NCBI RefSeq assembly: GCF_905475395.1
Contig: NC_058342.1
Coordinates: forward strand, 33,128,140 to 33,192,139
Origin: Chrysoperla carnea
Lineage: Eukaryota > Arthropoda > Insecta > Neuroptera > Chrysopidae
Reading direction: 5' to 3'
DNA length: 64,000 nucleotides
Each line of letters begins with the position of its first letter. Within the stretch, counting starts at the first letter, position 1. The notes under the pieces were generated by a model that did no database searches, was not told where the DNA came from, and saw nothing but the letters and a program-made list of their open reading frames with translations. Below are positions 36,225 through 47,400 of this stretch, piece by piece. A program made the position numbers and the translations under genes.

Positions 36225-36430
36225 TTAGTAAAAGCTTGAGGCGCTCAATTTAAAATATCAAAAAAGAATCGGAACGCCTCATTTACTCCACGTGCCTAAT
36301 TATTTTTCGATTCATACTTGATATAAAGCGCCTCAACCTTTTACAAATGAGTGACTTATAGATAAAATTATTTTCTACTTTTTAGTACAATAAAAGCTTG
36401 TCCCTTAAAAAGTATTTTTTATTAAAATTT
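36225..36430. repeat. MITE-C, one copy
   Basis: AAGCTTGAGGCGCTCAATTT and GATATAAAGCGCCTCAACCT form the inverted core; the right flank has AAAAGCTTGTCCCTTAAAAA. About 90% like the copy at 22455 by eye. Confidence 0.7.
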
Positions 36431-37889
36431 TTAATTTAAGACTAAAAAAATGTATATATATCAAATATGGTGGAAGCGATGGGAAAAATTAGGAAGCCAA
36501 AACCTTACCATACATTGTCATCCAAACTAAATGTGCATGCAAAATTTCAGCTCAATCGGAAACCGGGAAGTGGCAAAATAAAACGTCTTTTGGGTCAAAT
36601 GCAGTATTTATACGTTTTTTGATTATTATTGAAATTGCAAGAAAGTGGTTTAATTAAACCAATATTAATTTTCTTGTGAAAATTTTCTGCTTTAAAACTA
36701 TTCATTAAATATTGGATTGATTCGAAATCATTTACATGTACCTTACAAAATTAAAGCCAATTACAAGTGATACACTCTGTAAGTAGCATCTACTTGTGAA
36801 GAACTAGCTATAAAAGTTCATCATTCCGGATCTTTTACTTTTAGAATCATAACAACAACGAAATATTTTTGGTCATTGATCTAAGCGTTGGAGCAGTTTG
36901 GTCAGAAAAAAATTGATTAATCGCTTTTTCAATTGTTGTAAAGCAATTTTCAAAAATTTATAGTTAGTAGAATAGAAGTTGTGTGGCATTTCATTCGTAA
37001 TTTCAAAGTCCATCTCTTGAATTGTTTTTAAATGCAGTTTAGTTTTGATTTTACTAAAACAGATGGCATTGTTATCGTATTATGTAAGATCCGTCGAGAA
37101 TGTAGAGCGCATTGTCTTTAAAATATGTAAAAAAATCGATAACTACCAATGAAAAATTGTAACGCTACATTGATGCGTTATTTAACTCTGTGACTTGTGA
37201 TATATTCAATCGTTAATTCTAGTTAAAAGAAACTTAATTTATCATAAACCTTAGTTACATATATAAAGCACAAATATATTTCGCTTATTACGAAATAGAT
37301 GGCATTAATAAAAGTTTCTATGCAATTGGGGTACCGATATTTTGATCAAGAAAGTTAAAAATTCTCGATTTCACAAGCTTATCCGCAAATTTTAACCTTT
37401 TCGCATTGAATCCATTGAAAAATTATAGTACAATAATTGAGTAATAGATAGCATCAAGTAATTTTTTATCGGCAACTGTTATATATAACATGTATTACTA
37501 GTTGCCTAACCATTGGTAAACGTGAATTCCATCTGGACTCAGAAATGATTATAACTTAATAAATATTAATTAAATTATATAATTTAATTTCAATATAATA
37601 AACTTTCAGGAAAGTCAATCCCTTTTTCGCGTACGACAATTTTCCACAAGTTTAGGGGAAATTTCTCTTACTTAAAGAGATTTTAGAAATTGATAAAGGG
37701 ATCATAAATGGCAGATGTTAAATACGCTCGACTGTGGTTTATAGAAAACAGGCAATTAGTAGCCTTAATTATACAGATCTCCGAAAGAAAAACGCTTTCC
37801 TTTTATAGAGATTCAAGTTTCTCACTTTTACGGCCTCGCCGTTAGGGGGGGGGGAGGCACAGGTAGATATACGAAGATATAAAAAATAA

Positions 37890-38425
37890 CGGAAACAAAC
37901 AATTGACTGAGTTAACTATTAAAATACCCTGTATAGTAAATATTACTTGCATTATTTTTAATAAATTAGAAAAGTTAAAAACAACCAACACAATTATATC
38001 ACAAAAAACTAATTGAAGCTACCTGCAAATTTGAATCTGCTGGACACATGAGTTTTTCCTCACGGGTAAACAATGATGTTTAAGAAAAAATGTTTCAAAC
38101 AAAAGTTGTTTATGTTTTAATAAGGAAAATTTTGTATGCTTAAACCACTAAAGATTCACAAGATGGGTCCTAATGATGGAGATCCAATTCACCTATGTTG
38201 CTCATTTACAAACTCAAACATGATATCTTTTATCGTTTTTGAGCTATCGTTTTAAAAAACGGACAGACAAAAAACCGGAAATTGACTCTTTAGGTGATTT
38301 TATGAACACCGATACCAAAATTTGTTCGTAGCATCAATATTTTTAAGCGTTACAAACTTGGGACTAAACTTATCTTGACATATATTTCATATATACAGGG
38401 TGAAAGATGAAAAGTTGAACGAGAC
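37890..38425 (+). mobile_element. DINE-1-like non-autonomous element
   Basis: Starts near CAATTGACTGAGTTAACT with AAAATACCCTGTATAGT, and has CTCACGGGTAAACAATGATG, a reduced GGACAGACAAAAAACCGG core, and the family end TTGGGACTAAACTTATCTTG followed by CATATATACAGGGTG. Confidence 0.55.
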
Positions 38426-38780
38426 AGATAAATTTTCGGTTGATTGAATTTGCTACAGGCCTCGCGCTGTAGCTTGACCCGACACTGGTGCTAATATACT
38501 TACGTTGAGGTTAGAATTTGCTTAATATGTTTAGAATTATGGATAAATAAATATGAATTGAGACGTAAACTTGGGACTAAACTTATCTTGACATATATTT
38601 CATATATACAGGTTGAAAGATGAAAAGTGGAACGATACAGATAAATTTTCCGTTGATTGAATTTGCTATAGGCCCCGCGCTGGCTTATCCCGACACTGGT
38701 GCTAATATACTTACGTTGAGGTTAGAATTAGCTTAACATGTTTGGAATTATGGATAAATAAATATGAATTGAGACGTTTT
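38345..38780 (+). repeat. Tandem duplication, about 210-bp unit
   Basis: Two consecutive units share TTGGGACTAAACTTATCTTG, ATGAAAAGT(T/G)GAACGA, CCGACACTGGTGCTAATATA and GGATAAATAAATATGAATTG. The first begins inside the end of the DINE-1-like element, so the duplication took in the element's terminus. Confidence 0.8.
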
Positions 38781-39155
38781 ATTAATTTTTAATAAGTATT
38801 TATTATTTTGGCAATAAAAAAATCACATTCTCATTTTTATTTGAATCAAAAAACACCATTCATTTTTGTTCAATTATTTACAATAAATATGCAAAAATTT
38901 ACAACTTTTTTATTATACTTTTACTTGGCTGGAACTGCAACTGGAATTGATAAAAACATAACAGGACTAATTTCAAAATGGCTTGGCTTATATATTACAA
39001 TCAGATCAATCAGATCATCAGATCACTGATCAACTGATTTAGTAGTCCGTCCAATTATTGTCAATTATTTCTAGACAAAACAAATTGAATATTTTTATTG
39101 ATTTTTATAGCAAAGCTATTGTAACAAAAATATTATTTACATGTTAAATGGATGC

Positions 39156-39968
39156 TATACAGGGTGTTCTGTTATTGGTGGCAGAAAATTATACCAGTAA
39201 ATTAAGCTTATCAAGACAAATGGAAAAGCTCTTTACTAAATTTCGATCTGTGGTCTGATTCGGGAGATATGGCTATGGGAAAAATAGAAAGATTTATGAA
39301 TTCACAGACCTATCAAATTCATTAAATTAGTAGATGTCACAGAATATAGAGGGGACTACCATAAAACATTTATTGATTGTAAATTGATTTAATTGGGTAG
39401 CGAAACCTAAAAAAATACTTTGTTGTCCTTATTTGTAAAGAAAACAAAAAAATAAAACATATTTATCAAATTATTTCACCAATACAGAGACACTTAGATG
39501 TGGGAGGTATCAAATTATATAATTTTAAAACTGCCTCAAATGAGTTAACAACAGATGGCATGATATTCGAAAAAAGGCATTATGTTTTATGTATCACACA
39601 ATTTTATCCCCCCGTATCTATATTAATATATAATTTGATTCCTCTCACATTTAAGTGTCTCTGTATTGGTGAAATAATTTGATAAATATGTATTATTTTT
39701 TTGTTTTCTTTATAAATAAAGACAACAAAATATTTTTTTTTAGTATTCGCTACCCAATTAAATCAATTTACAATCAATTATTGTTTTATGAGAGTCCTCT
39801 CTATATTATCTAAGTGACACCTACTAATTTAATGAACTTGATAGGTCTGTGAATTTATAAATCTTTCTTTTTTTCCCATAACGACATCTCCCGAATCAGG
39901 CCTCAGATCGAAATTTGATAATCCTTTTTTTTTGAAGATTAAAAATCCTTGACTTGTACACCTTGTAA
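39156..39968. repeat. Full two-armed FB-A fold-back element next to the Oaz-like stop codon
   Basis: Left arm from TATACAGGGTGTTCTGTTAT to about 39530, a short centre with TGAGTTAACAACAGATGGCA, then an inverted right arm to about 39920, where it degenerates before TGTACACCTTGTAACA. This is the most complete copy in the window, about 800 bp. The short frames within it are not genes. Confidence 0.8.
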
Positions 39969-39978
39969 CAAAAAAAAC

Positions 39979-41448
39979 TTAACTATTAGCAACAGTTGTC
40001 GATTCAACTAAAGCACGATTTGTAGAATTTGGTGAACCTCCAACTTCAATATATTCATTATCTGAAGATACCGAACACGGTGCATTCTTATTATTCTTCT
40101 CCGTTAAATCGTTACCATGCACCGATTTAGTATGATTCATAAAATGTTCCAACTGATGAAAATCCAAATGACAATCTGTACACTGATAATGTTGCCTATA
40201 AGTATCAACATTCGTAGCCACACTGTTACTGTTACTGCTATCAGCCGAAGATTGATGTAGCGAATAACTATGATTATCCAATTCGGCACGGAAAAAGAAT
40301 CGAGACGAACATTTCTGACAATCGTACGGACGATTCGTTAAACCATGTTCTAACATGTGCGAATGTAATCCTTGTGCGCCCGTAAACACCGCTGAACATA
40401 AATAGCAAGTGAAACTACCAAAACCGGCGAATGTATGTTCGATTAAATGTATTTGTAACTTATACGAGTTCGAAAACTTGCTCCGGCATAAATGGCACTC
40501 GTGTTGGAATTGTGAATTCGATGTTGATTCATTTAGATGTGTTGTTATATGATTTTGAATTTCTAGTTCTGTATCGAAATTTAACTGGCATCGAATACAT
40601 GAGAATTTTTGTTTTTCTTCCATGGTCGATTGTTGATGTAAGGTTTTTTCGAGGTTGTAACTATGTTGAATAAAACAATCCTTACAAATGGCCCCTCCAC
40701 CGGATATCAACTTCGATTTATCTAACGATTTTAAGCATAGAATGCATTGGAATTCGTTTGTGGACGATGTCGATAGAATATTGCGTATGTGAAACTGCGC
40801 ATGCATTCGGACTTCAATATTTGAGATCAATGTTTGTCGACAAATCACACACGGATACGGTAACGCTATTTGTCCACTATTATTATTGTTATTTGAATTT
40901 CCCGCGGCGGTTGAATGTTGAATTAAATGTGTATAATACTGATCATCGGTCGATAATGTCGCTTTACATTGAGTGCAACAGTTCCCGGACACCACTTTGC
41001 AATGAGTTAATTTGTGCTCGGCTAAAAGAGCAGCGGATGGACAAAGTTCATCACATATATTACACTTATGTTTACCAGAAACGCCACTACTTTGCGAATG
41101 ATTCTTCATGTGACTTTCTAACTCAGTCCGTGACTTACAATTTTCGTTACAGTATGCGCAATGTAAGCTAACCACACCATTTTTCGAAGTGGATTTCATA
41201 TGATGGACTAACTTACGATGTGCAATTAATTCCGTTTCATTTGCAAAATCATTTCGATCACATAAATCGCATATGTTGACTTTGTAATCGGGTGTTTCTA
41301 GTTTGATACAATTCAGTGATTGTGGATCTTTTGTGTTTTCATGTGATAACGTTGATTTCGATTTCGATGAATTGAAATGAGTTGATGTTGAGCTTGATTT
41401 TTGATCGTATGTTTCTTCAATTTGTGTTGAGCCACCATTCGAAGAAAC
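39979..41448 (-). CDS. Oaz: Oaz-like gene, terminal exon with fingers 16-26 and stop
   Basis: The acceptor AATTTGTTTCAG precedes GTT at 41448. The exon holds 489 codons and TAA at 39979-39981. It carries the C-terminal cluster of about eleven fingers, from NICDLC to YQCTDC, including the atypical GGGAICKDC one. The tail is Ser/Asn/Thr-rich and ends VESTTVANS. The plus-strand frames across 40431-41171 are antisense shadows. Confidence 0.95.
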   Translation of the reverse strand, partial: VSSNGGSTQIEETYDQKSSSTSTHFNSSKSKSTLSHENTKDPQSLNCIKLETPDYKVNICDLCDRNDFANETELIAHRKLVHHMKSTSKNGVVSLHCAYCNENCKSRTELESHMKNHSQSSGVSGKHKCNICDELCPSAALLAEHKLTHCKVVSGNCCTQCKATLSTDDQYYTHLIQHSTAAGNSNNNNNSGQIALPYPCVICRQTLISNIEVRMHAQFHIRNILSTSSTNEFQCILCLKSLDKSKLISGGGAICKDCFIQHSYNLEKTLHQQSTMEEKQKFSCIRCQLNFDTELEIQNHITTHLNESTSNSQFQHECHLCRSKFSNSYKLQIHLIEHTFAGFGSFTCYLCSAVFTGAQGLHSHMLEHGLTNRPYDCQKCSSRFFFRAELDNHSYSLHQSSADSSNSNSVATNVDTYRQHYQCTDCHLDFHQLEHFMNHTKSVHGNDLTEKNNKNAPCSVSSDNEYIEVGGSPNSTNRALVESTTVANS

Positions 41449-44400
41449 CTGAAACAAATTACAAAACAAGTGAAAAAAAAAATTGACAGAGTTAATTGTT
41501 GAAATATCCCGTATAGAAAGTTTTGAATGTCAGTGCTTGTATGTAGCTTTTCAGTCGCGTTTTATTTTTATTTTCGAAAGTATTTTCTAGAATTTTATAA
41601 GTGACACCTACTCATTTAATGAATTTGATAGGTCTGTGAATTCATAAATCTTTCTATTTTTCCCATAGCCACATCTCCCGAATCAGGCCTCAGATCGAAA
41701 TTTGGTAGAGAGCTTTTCCATTTGTCTTGATAAGCTTAATTTACTGGTATAATTTTCTGCTATCAATAACAGAACACCTTGTATACTTTACCGTGAAATT
41801 TATTGAGGAATAAATAATAAACTGAAAAAAATTACTAGCAGGGAAATTTGTTCTTAAGGCAGCAAGTAAATACTTTGATTTAAGACAATATTTTCTTGCT
41901 AAACTTTAATTTTTAAGAAGTCAAATACTTATTTAATTGAATTAAAGAGGTCCTTTCGACGCTAATTTTTAAATAAATGCACAATTTACTGCCAGAAAGC
42001 GAAACGACCTTCTTAAGACGATTGGACCATGAGAATCTTCTAAAAATTACTGGAAAAAATGTTGGATTTAAACTTACTTGATTCGTAGATTGATGATAGT
42101 CTTGCATATGTCGTTCCAACAAATATTCCACTTGGAATATCTTGGAACAAATTGGACACTTGTATGGTTGAAAATGCATCGTTAAATGTAATTGAAATTC
42201 AATTTCTGATTCGTATTTGTTCAAACAGAAATGACAACGATACTGATACTGTTTTGGTGTATTGGCTGGCACAGATGGGGACACTTGATGAATTGATGGT
42301 AGTAAATTTGCGCTATGATTTGTGCGTATATGGATTTTACCGGATTTTTCTGTACGAAACACAGATCGTACATCATTTGGACACATAACACAACGAAATA
42401 ATTGATTTTCACCACTATGTTTAACCGCAAAATGTACCTGAAAGAATCAATTATTCGTTAAGAAGATTAGGGATTTCTATAAAACTTTATAATTACATTT
42501 TTTCATTAACAAAGTTTCCAAAAATCACAAAAATTTCCTAGGTCATCGGGCTTTTTATTACTTTTTTTATCGTTCAAAGTTGGCTGAAAAATGATGAATC
42601 ATATAGGTTATCCTTTTCAATTGGATGTTTCTATATCAACAAATCTAGAGAGTGTGACAAAAAACTATCTCGAAATAATACCATCAAAATATAAGGTTGA
42701 TGATATCAAAACAAAATTTTAATTTAATTATGAGTTCATCGAAGATCCATCATTTTGATGAACAGAGACGACTATAGTTAGTTTATTCATGATTGAAGAG
42801 AGATATCTATATTATCAAATTTATAAGCATCACTTGCACACAATATATTATATATTTTTATAGTTTCATGGTATTGTAAAGTTAAAAATAGCTCATTACT
42901 TGAGTACAAAGCATGTATTTGGTTTATATGTATGTACCGTGCAATAATCCAAAACTTTTTGACATTACTGTAAGGAAACAATCACCTTAAGAGATATAAT
43001 TATTTTATATTTACTTACTTGAATCGCAACTCGTGACTCGAATAATTCCTTACACAACGAACATCGAAACACATGCTGCGCATGTGTATCCAGTAAATGC
43101 TTTTGTAGATCATCTGCATTGGTAAAAGTTTTCGCACATGTTTTGCAATTGTACTCAGTAACGGATGCCAGAAAATGTGTACAAATATGTTTTTCCAAAG
43201 TATGATGATCCTTAAAAATTTGCGTACAATGTGGACACGACAGCATGTAAGACGTTTTTAGAATATCATTTAATAAATTATTTTGTGGAAATTTTTGTGA
43301 ATGCTCGAACATCGAACGAATTCCATCTCCACTACCGCTATGTTCTAAATGGATTTTTAAGTGAATACGAAATGATTCGAAGTCTGGTAAAGCTGCATCA
43401 CATTGACTGCACAGTAAAGTGTTTGGCATGTCTAATGGATTCGGGGTAGATGAGCTGGATGTCCGCGATAATGGCGTGGATATTGTATCGATATTATTTG
43501 TATAAATATTCGTGGATTCTAATTGTGCTTTCTTAAACCGTTTCGCTCCATACGTGTCATGCGGTTCATTCAGCGATGTCTTCTTACTCAAATCCGTTGG
43601 TTTAATTTGTTCCGATTGATGGACTTGGAAAAAATGTTCCGTCATTTGATCACGTGTCTCAAATTGTTGAGTACAATATGGGCAAACATTCTGATACATG
43701 TTACGATGCACTGTCAATAAATGATGTTGGAACATTTGTGGATTTGAGAATTGGAGGGTACAAATGTGACATACCAATTTTGGACTATCGATAATTGGGG
43801 AATGTAAATGATAGTTTAATAGTGGTGGTGAATTATGTTGGATATTCGATGAGGATGAGGATAGCGGGGCGGGAATTGGAACAGGTGTTTGAACTCGGGA
43901 GGATGAAGAAGTTATCCCATTGATGTAATGTTTCACATCAACGTGAACTTTTAATTCGTCCATCGTTTGAAAATCTTCTGAGCAATAAATACAAACTAAG
44001 GTAACACTCGGAGGTGTTTCTTGTTTCGTTATTATTAAGGGGGTTGGTGATTTTTCTTTTGCTTGTAAATCTTGTTGATGGTATGATGCAATATGTTTCT
44101 GAAAATAAATTAAGAAAATGTAAGGAATAAAACTATATCTGGCCTAAACTCTGACTAAAGGGATAAAATTATATCTGGCCAAAACTCACTTGTAAGAGTG
44201 ACGTCGATTCAAAAAGCTCCCCACAATGTGAGCAACAATTATTCTCCGATAACTTTGATGGACTGGACGCTTCAGGTGTAGGTGTTGCCATCGACAGAGA
44301 TGAAGTTCTAATTGGTGCTGTAGAAATTCGTAAAGGTGATTGCGGTGACGTCACCGTGATTGTGGTCGATATTTCCGATTGTCGTGTCAAATCTATACAC

Positions 44401-47400
44401 GAAGAAGTTGTCGATGTAAGGGTTGGGGTCGTTGTGACTACCATTCCCATTCCCACCTGTTGTTGCTGCTGACGTTGTTGTTTTTTATGATTTTGCATGT
44501 GTGACGTCAGAGCTGCAGCAGTATTGTACCCTCGATTACATGTAACGCATTGAAATGGCTTACCATTATCGTGGGTGCGTAAATGAATTTTTAAGTGGTC
44601 ACTGTAACAAAATCGGATTAGTTTTGATTGGGTTGCTTTAATTTATTATACACTAACATATTATCACTGCCATCTGTTGAGCAAAATAAGTCGTATGAGG
44701 GATTGGAAACAAATGAACATGTATGGGTAGCGAATACTAAAAAAACTATTTTGTTTTTTTTATTTATAAAGAAAACAAAAAAATAGTACTACATATTTAT
44801 CAAATTATTTCACCAATACAGAAACACTTTTTAAACTGCCTCTAATGAGTTAACAACAGATGGCATGATATTCGAAAAAATAGACAGGTAATAAAAGTAT
44901 AAGTTTTCAAATGATTTACCTTCTGGAAAATGCAGCTTCACAATGTGTACAACGATATTTTTTATCACCGGTATGTAATTTGATATGCCGATCACGTGAC
45001 CGTTTATATTTAAATAATCGTGAACAAAATTCACATTTGAATGGCATCTTGTCATTGTGCGTCTGAAAGCAATGAAATTTGTAAATTATTAAAGGAAACT
45101 GAACCCTAAATTACGATGAAGTGTGAACTATATCGTATACTGTTTTTTTTATCCATTATGAAATATTTTTTTAAAATAATTTCAAGCGATATCGCAAAAT
45201 GAGTAACCTTAAAATAAAATGTAAATATTAAACAAAAATTTTATCTCGTTCTTTGAATTTTCTTTAGTAATAAAAACTCAAAAATCACGAAAAACTAATT
45301 AATTTGATTATTAGACACATATTTCTAGAAAAAATTGCCTAAAATTCGATCATTATATGAGATTTTTGAAGATATTTTAAGCACAATACAACCAATCGTT
45401 AAATAGACCCGATTTTTGTTTTTTATGGGTCAAAATTACCTAATGAACTGAATTTTATCGAAATTGGAGCCAAAAATATTATTTCAATTTTCTAAAATTT
45501 TCTTAAGGGGTACCCCTTAGAAAAAATCGAAAAAATCGTGAAAAAAATTTCTCAGTTTATAAGGTAATTTTGACCCAAGAAATTCAAAAATCATATAAAT
45601 TTGAAGATCAGGTGGACAGTTTTCGAGATATTGTCAGAAATCGATCCGATATATCGTTTTTCTGAGAAACTGTTCTCCCAATCGTCAAATGAAACCAATT
45701 TTTGAACTTTTTGGGTCAAAATTACCTTATCAACAAAATTTTGTCGAAATTGGAGCGAAAATTTTTTTTTCGTTTTTTTGAAATTTTCTTAAGGGGTACC
45801 CCTTAGAAAAAATCGAAAAAATCGTGAAAAAATTTTAGTTTCGGAATTTGATAAAACTCAGTTTATAAGGTAATTTTGACCCAAGAAATTCAAAAATCAT
45901 GTTAATTTGAAGATTAGGCAGATAGTTTTCGAGATATTGTCAGAAATCGATCCGATATATCGTTTTTCTTAGAAACTGTTCTCCCAATCGTCAAATGAAA
46001 CCGATTTTTGAACTTTTTGGGTCAAAATTACCTTATAAACAAAATTTTGTCGAAATTGGAGCGAAAAAATTTTTTTCGATTTTTTGAAATTTTCTTAAGG
46101 GGTACCCCTTAGAAAAAATCGAAAAAATCGTGAAAAAAATTTTGTTTCGGAATTTCATAAAACTCAGTTTATAAGGTAATTTTGACCCAAAAAATTCAAA
46201 AATCGGTTTCATTTTACGATTGGGGAAACATTTTATACTTTTTGAGTCAAAATTACAATTTTTTGTCGATTTCTAAGCGGTACCTCTTAAGATAATTCCA
46301 AAAAATCGAATAAAATTTAGAGTATATTGTAAAATTGCAGTTTACTTTTCGATCAACCTTAAAAAGGAACTAAAAGATGTCCCACCCTATAGTAATACTA
46401 GGTAGCGGAACCTAATGTTAGATAAGAAATAAAAAAGTGATTGTTTTTGAAAATAAACAAAGGTATCACAGACTTGTGGAAACAAACTGAAACAATTCAA
46501 AAGATTTTCACAAAGTATGCATGTTCTTTGTTCAAACCCATCCTGCTAGTCCAGTTCATGTCATTTTAAAGTTCCGTCCGTCCTGTGACGAATCCTGCTC
46601 CTGCCTCAGCTTGTATTCATAAAACATAATGATCAGTTACGTTTAGTCCTGATAACACACTTATAATAGTACAGTAGCCGACCTAAAAAATGGTCTTGTT
46701 TTGCTTGTTGTCGGGTATTTATTAAGAAGTGGAATAAAATACACTACATCGTGCAGAGAACGATTGTCATATTTCGCTGTATTATACATTTTCCATTTTC
46801 CTTGTTTATTTTCAATTTCCAAGTCTAAATTTTTACCCTACAAATGTAAAGTTTGGCCCACAAAACATGAGATAAACTAATTTTTTTGTAAAAATGTCAA
46901 CCGAGTGTTTTTTTTACTTGTTTCAAGTTCTTAGTTTTTAATTTTTCCTTTAATTTCTGATCAAAACTACATTTTCATGAAGTTTAAAACCTTGAATCTC
47001 AAATATCACAGTTCATTGTGTACATACATAATTTGTAAACCATATCATTTAGCCATTTATATTATATGAAGTAAAAAGAGTTCTTATGAACGTTCTTATG
47101 TATAAAACAAAGAAGATTTGCATATGTATACATATGAATAAACACAGCTGGTCAGACTCAATCAATTGAAGTTGTACACACACAATACCAATCAAACACA
47201 GTAACACATAACTGAAACACACCACAACACACAGTACACATTCCCTCTTTGTTTTAAACATAAGAACGTCCATAAAAACTCTTCTTACTTACAATCGGTA
47301 TATAATTTAGTCATGTTCTTCCTCTGTTGTCCTTAATATGATTTCTCTCCACTTTTTAATAATGTCTAACAAAAAACATGATAGAATTTTTCACACTTAG

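Larger units (their letters stand above)
35752..39155. other. Intergenic region, no supported gene
   Basis: Contains MITE-C (36225-36430), a DINE-1-like copy (37890-38425) and a tandem duplication (38345-38780). The stretch 36430-37850 has no recognisable frame or repeat apart from a short G run at 37843-37852. Confidence 0.5.

Noticed and set aside
39500-39682. 60-codon frame
   Set aside because: Lies within the centre and right arm of the fold-back element at 39156-39968.
40431-41171. Plus-strand frames of 80 and 137 codons
   Set aside because: Antisense shadows of the large C-terminal zinc-finger exon, rich in Cys/Tyr only because of the finger codons opposite.
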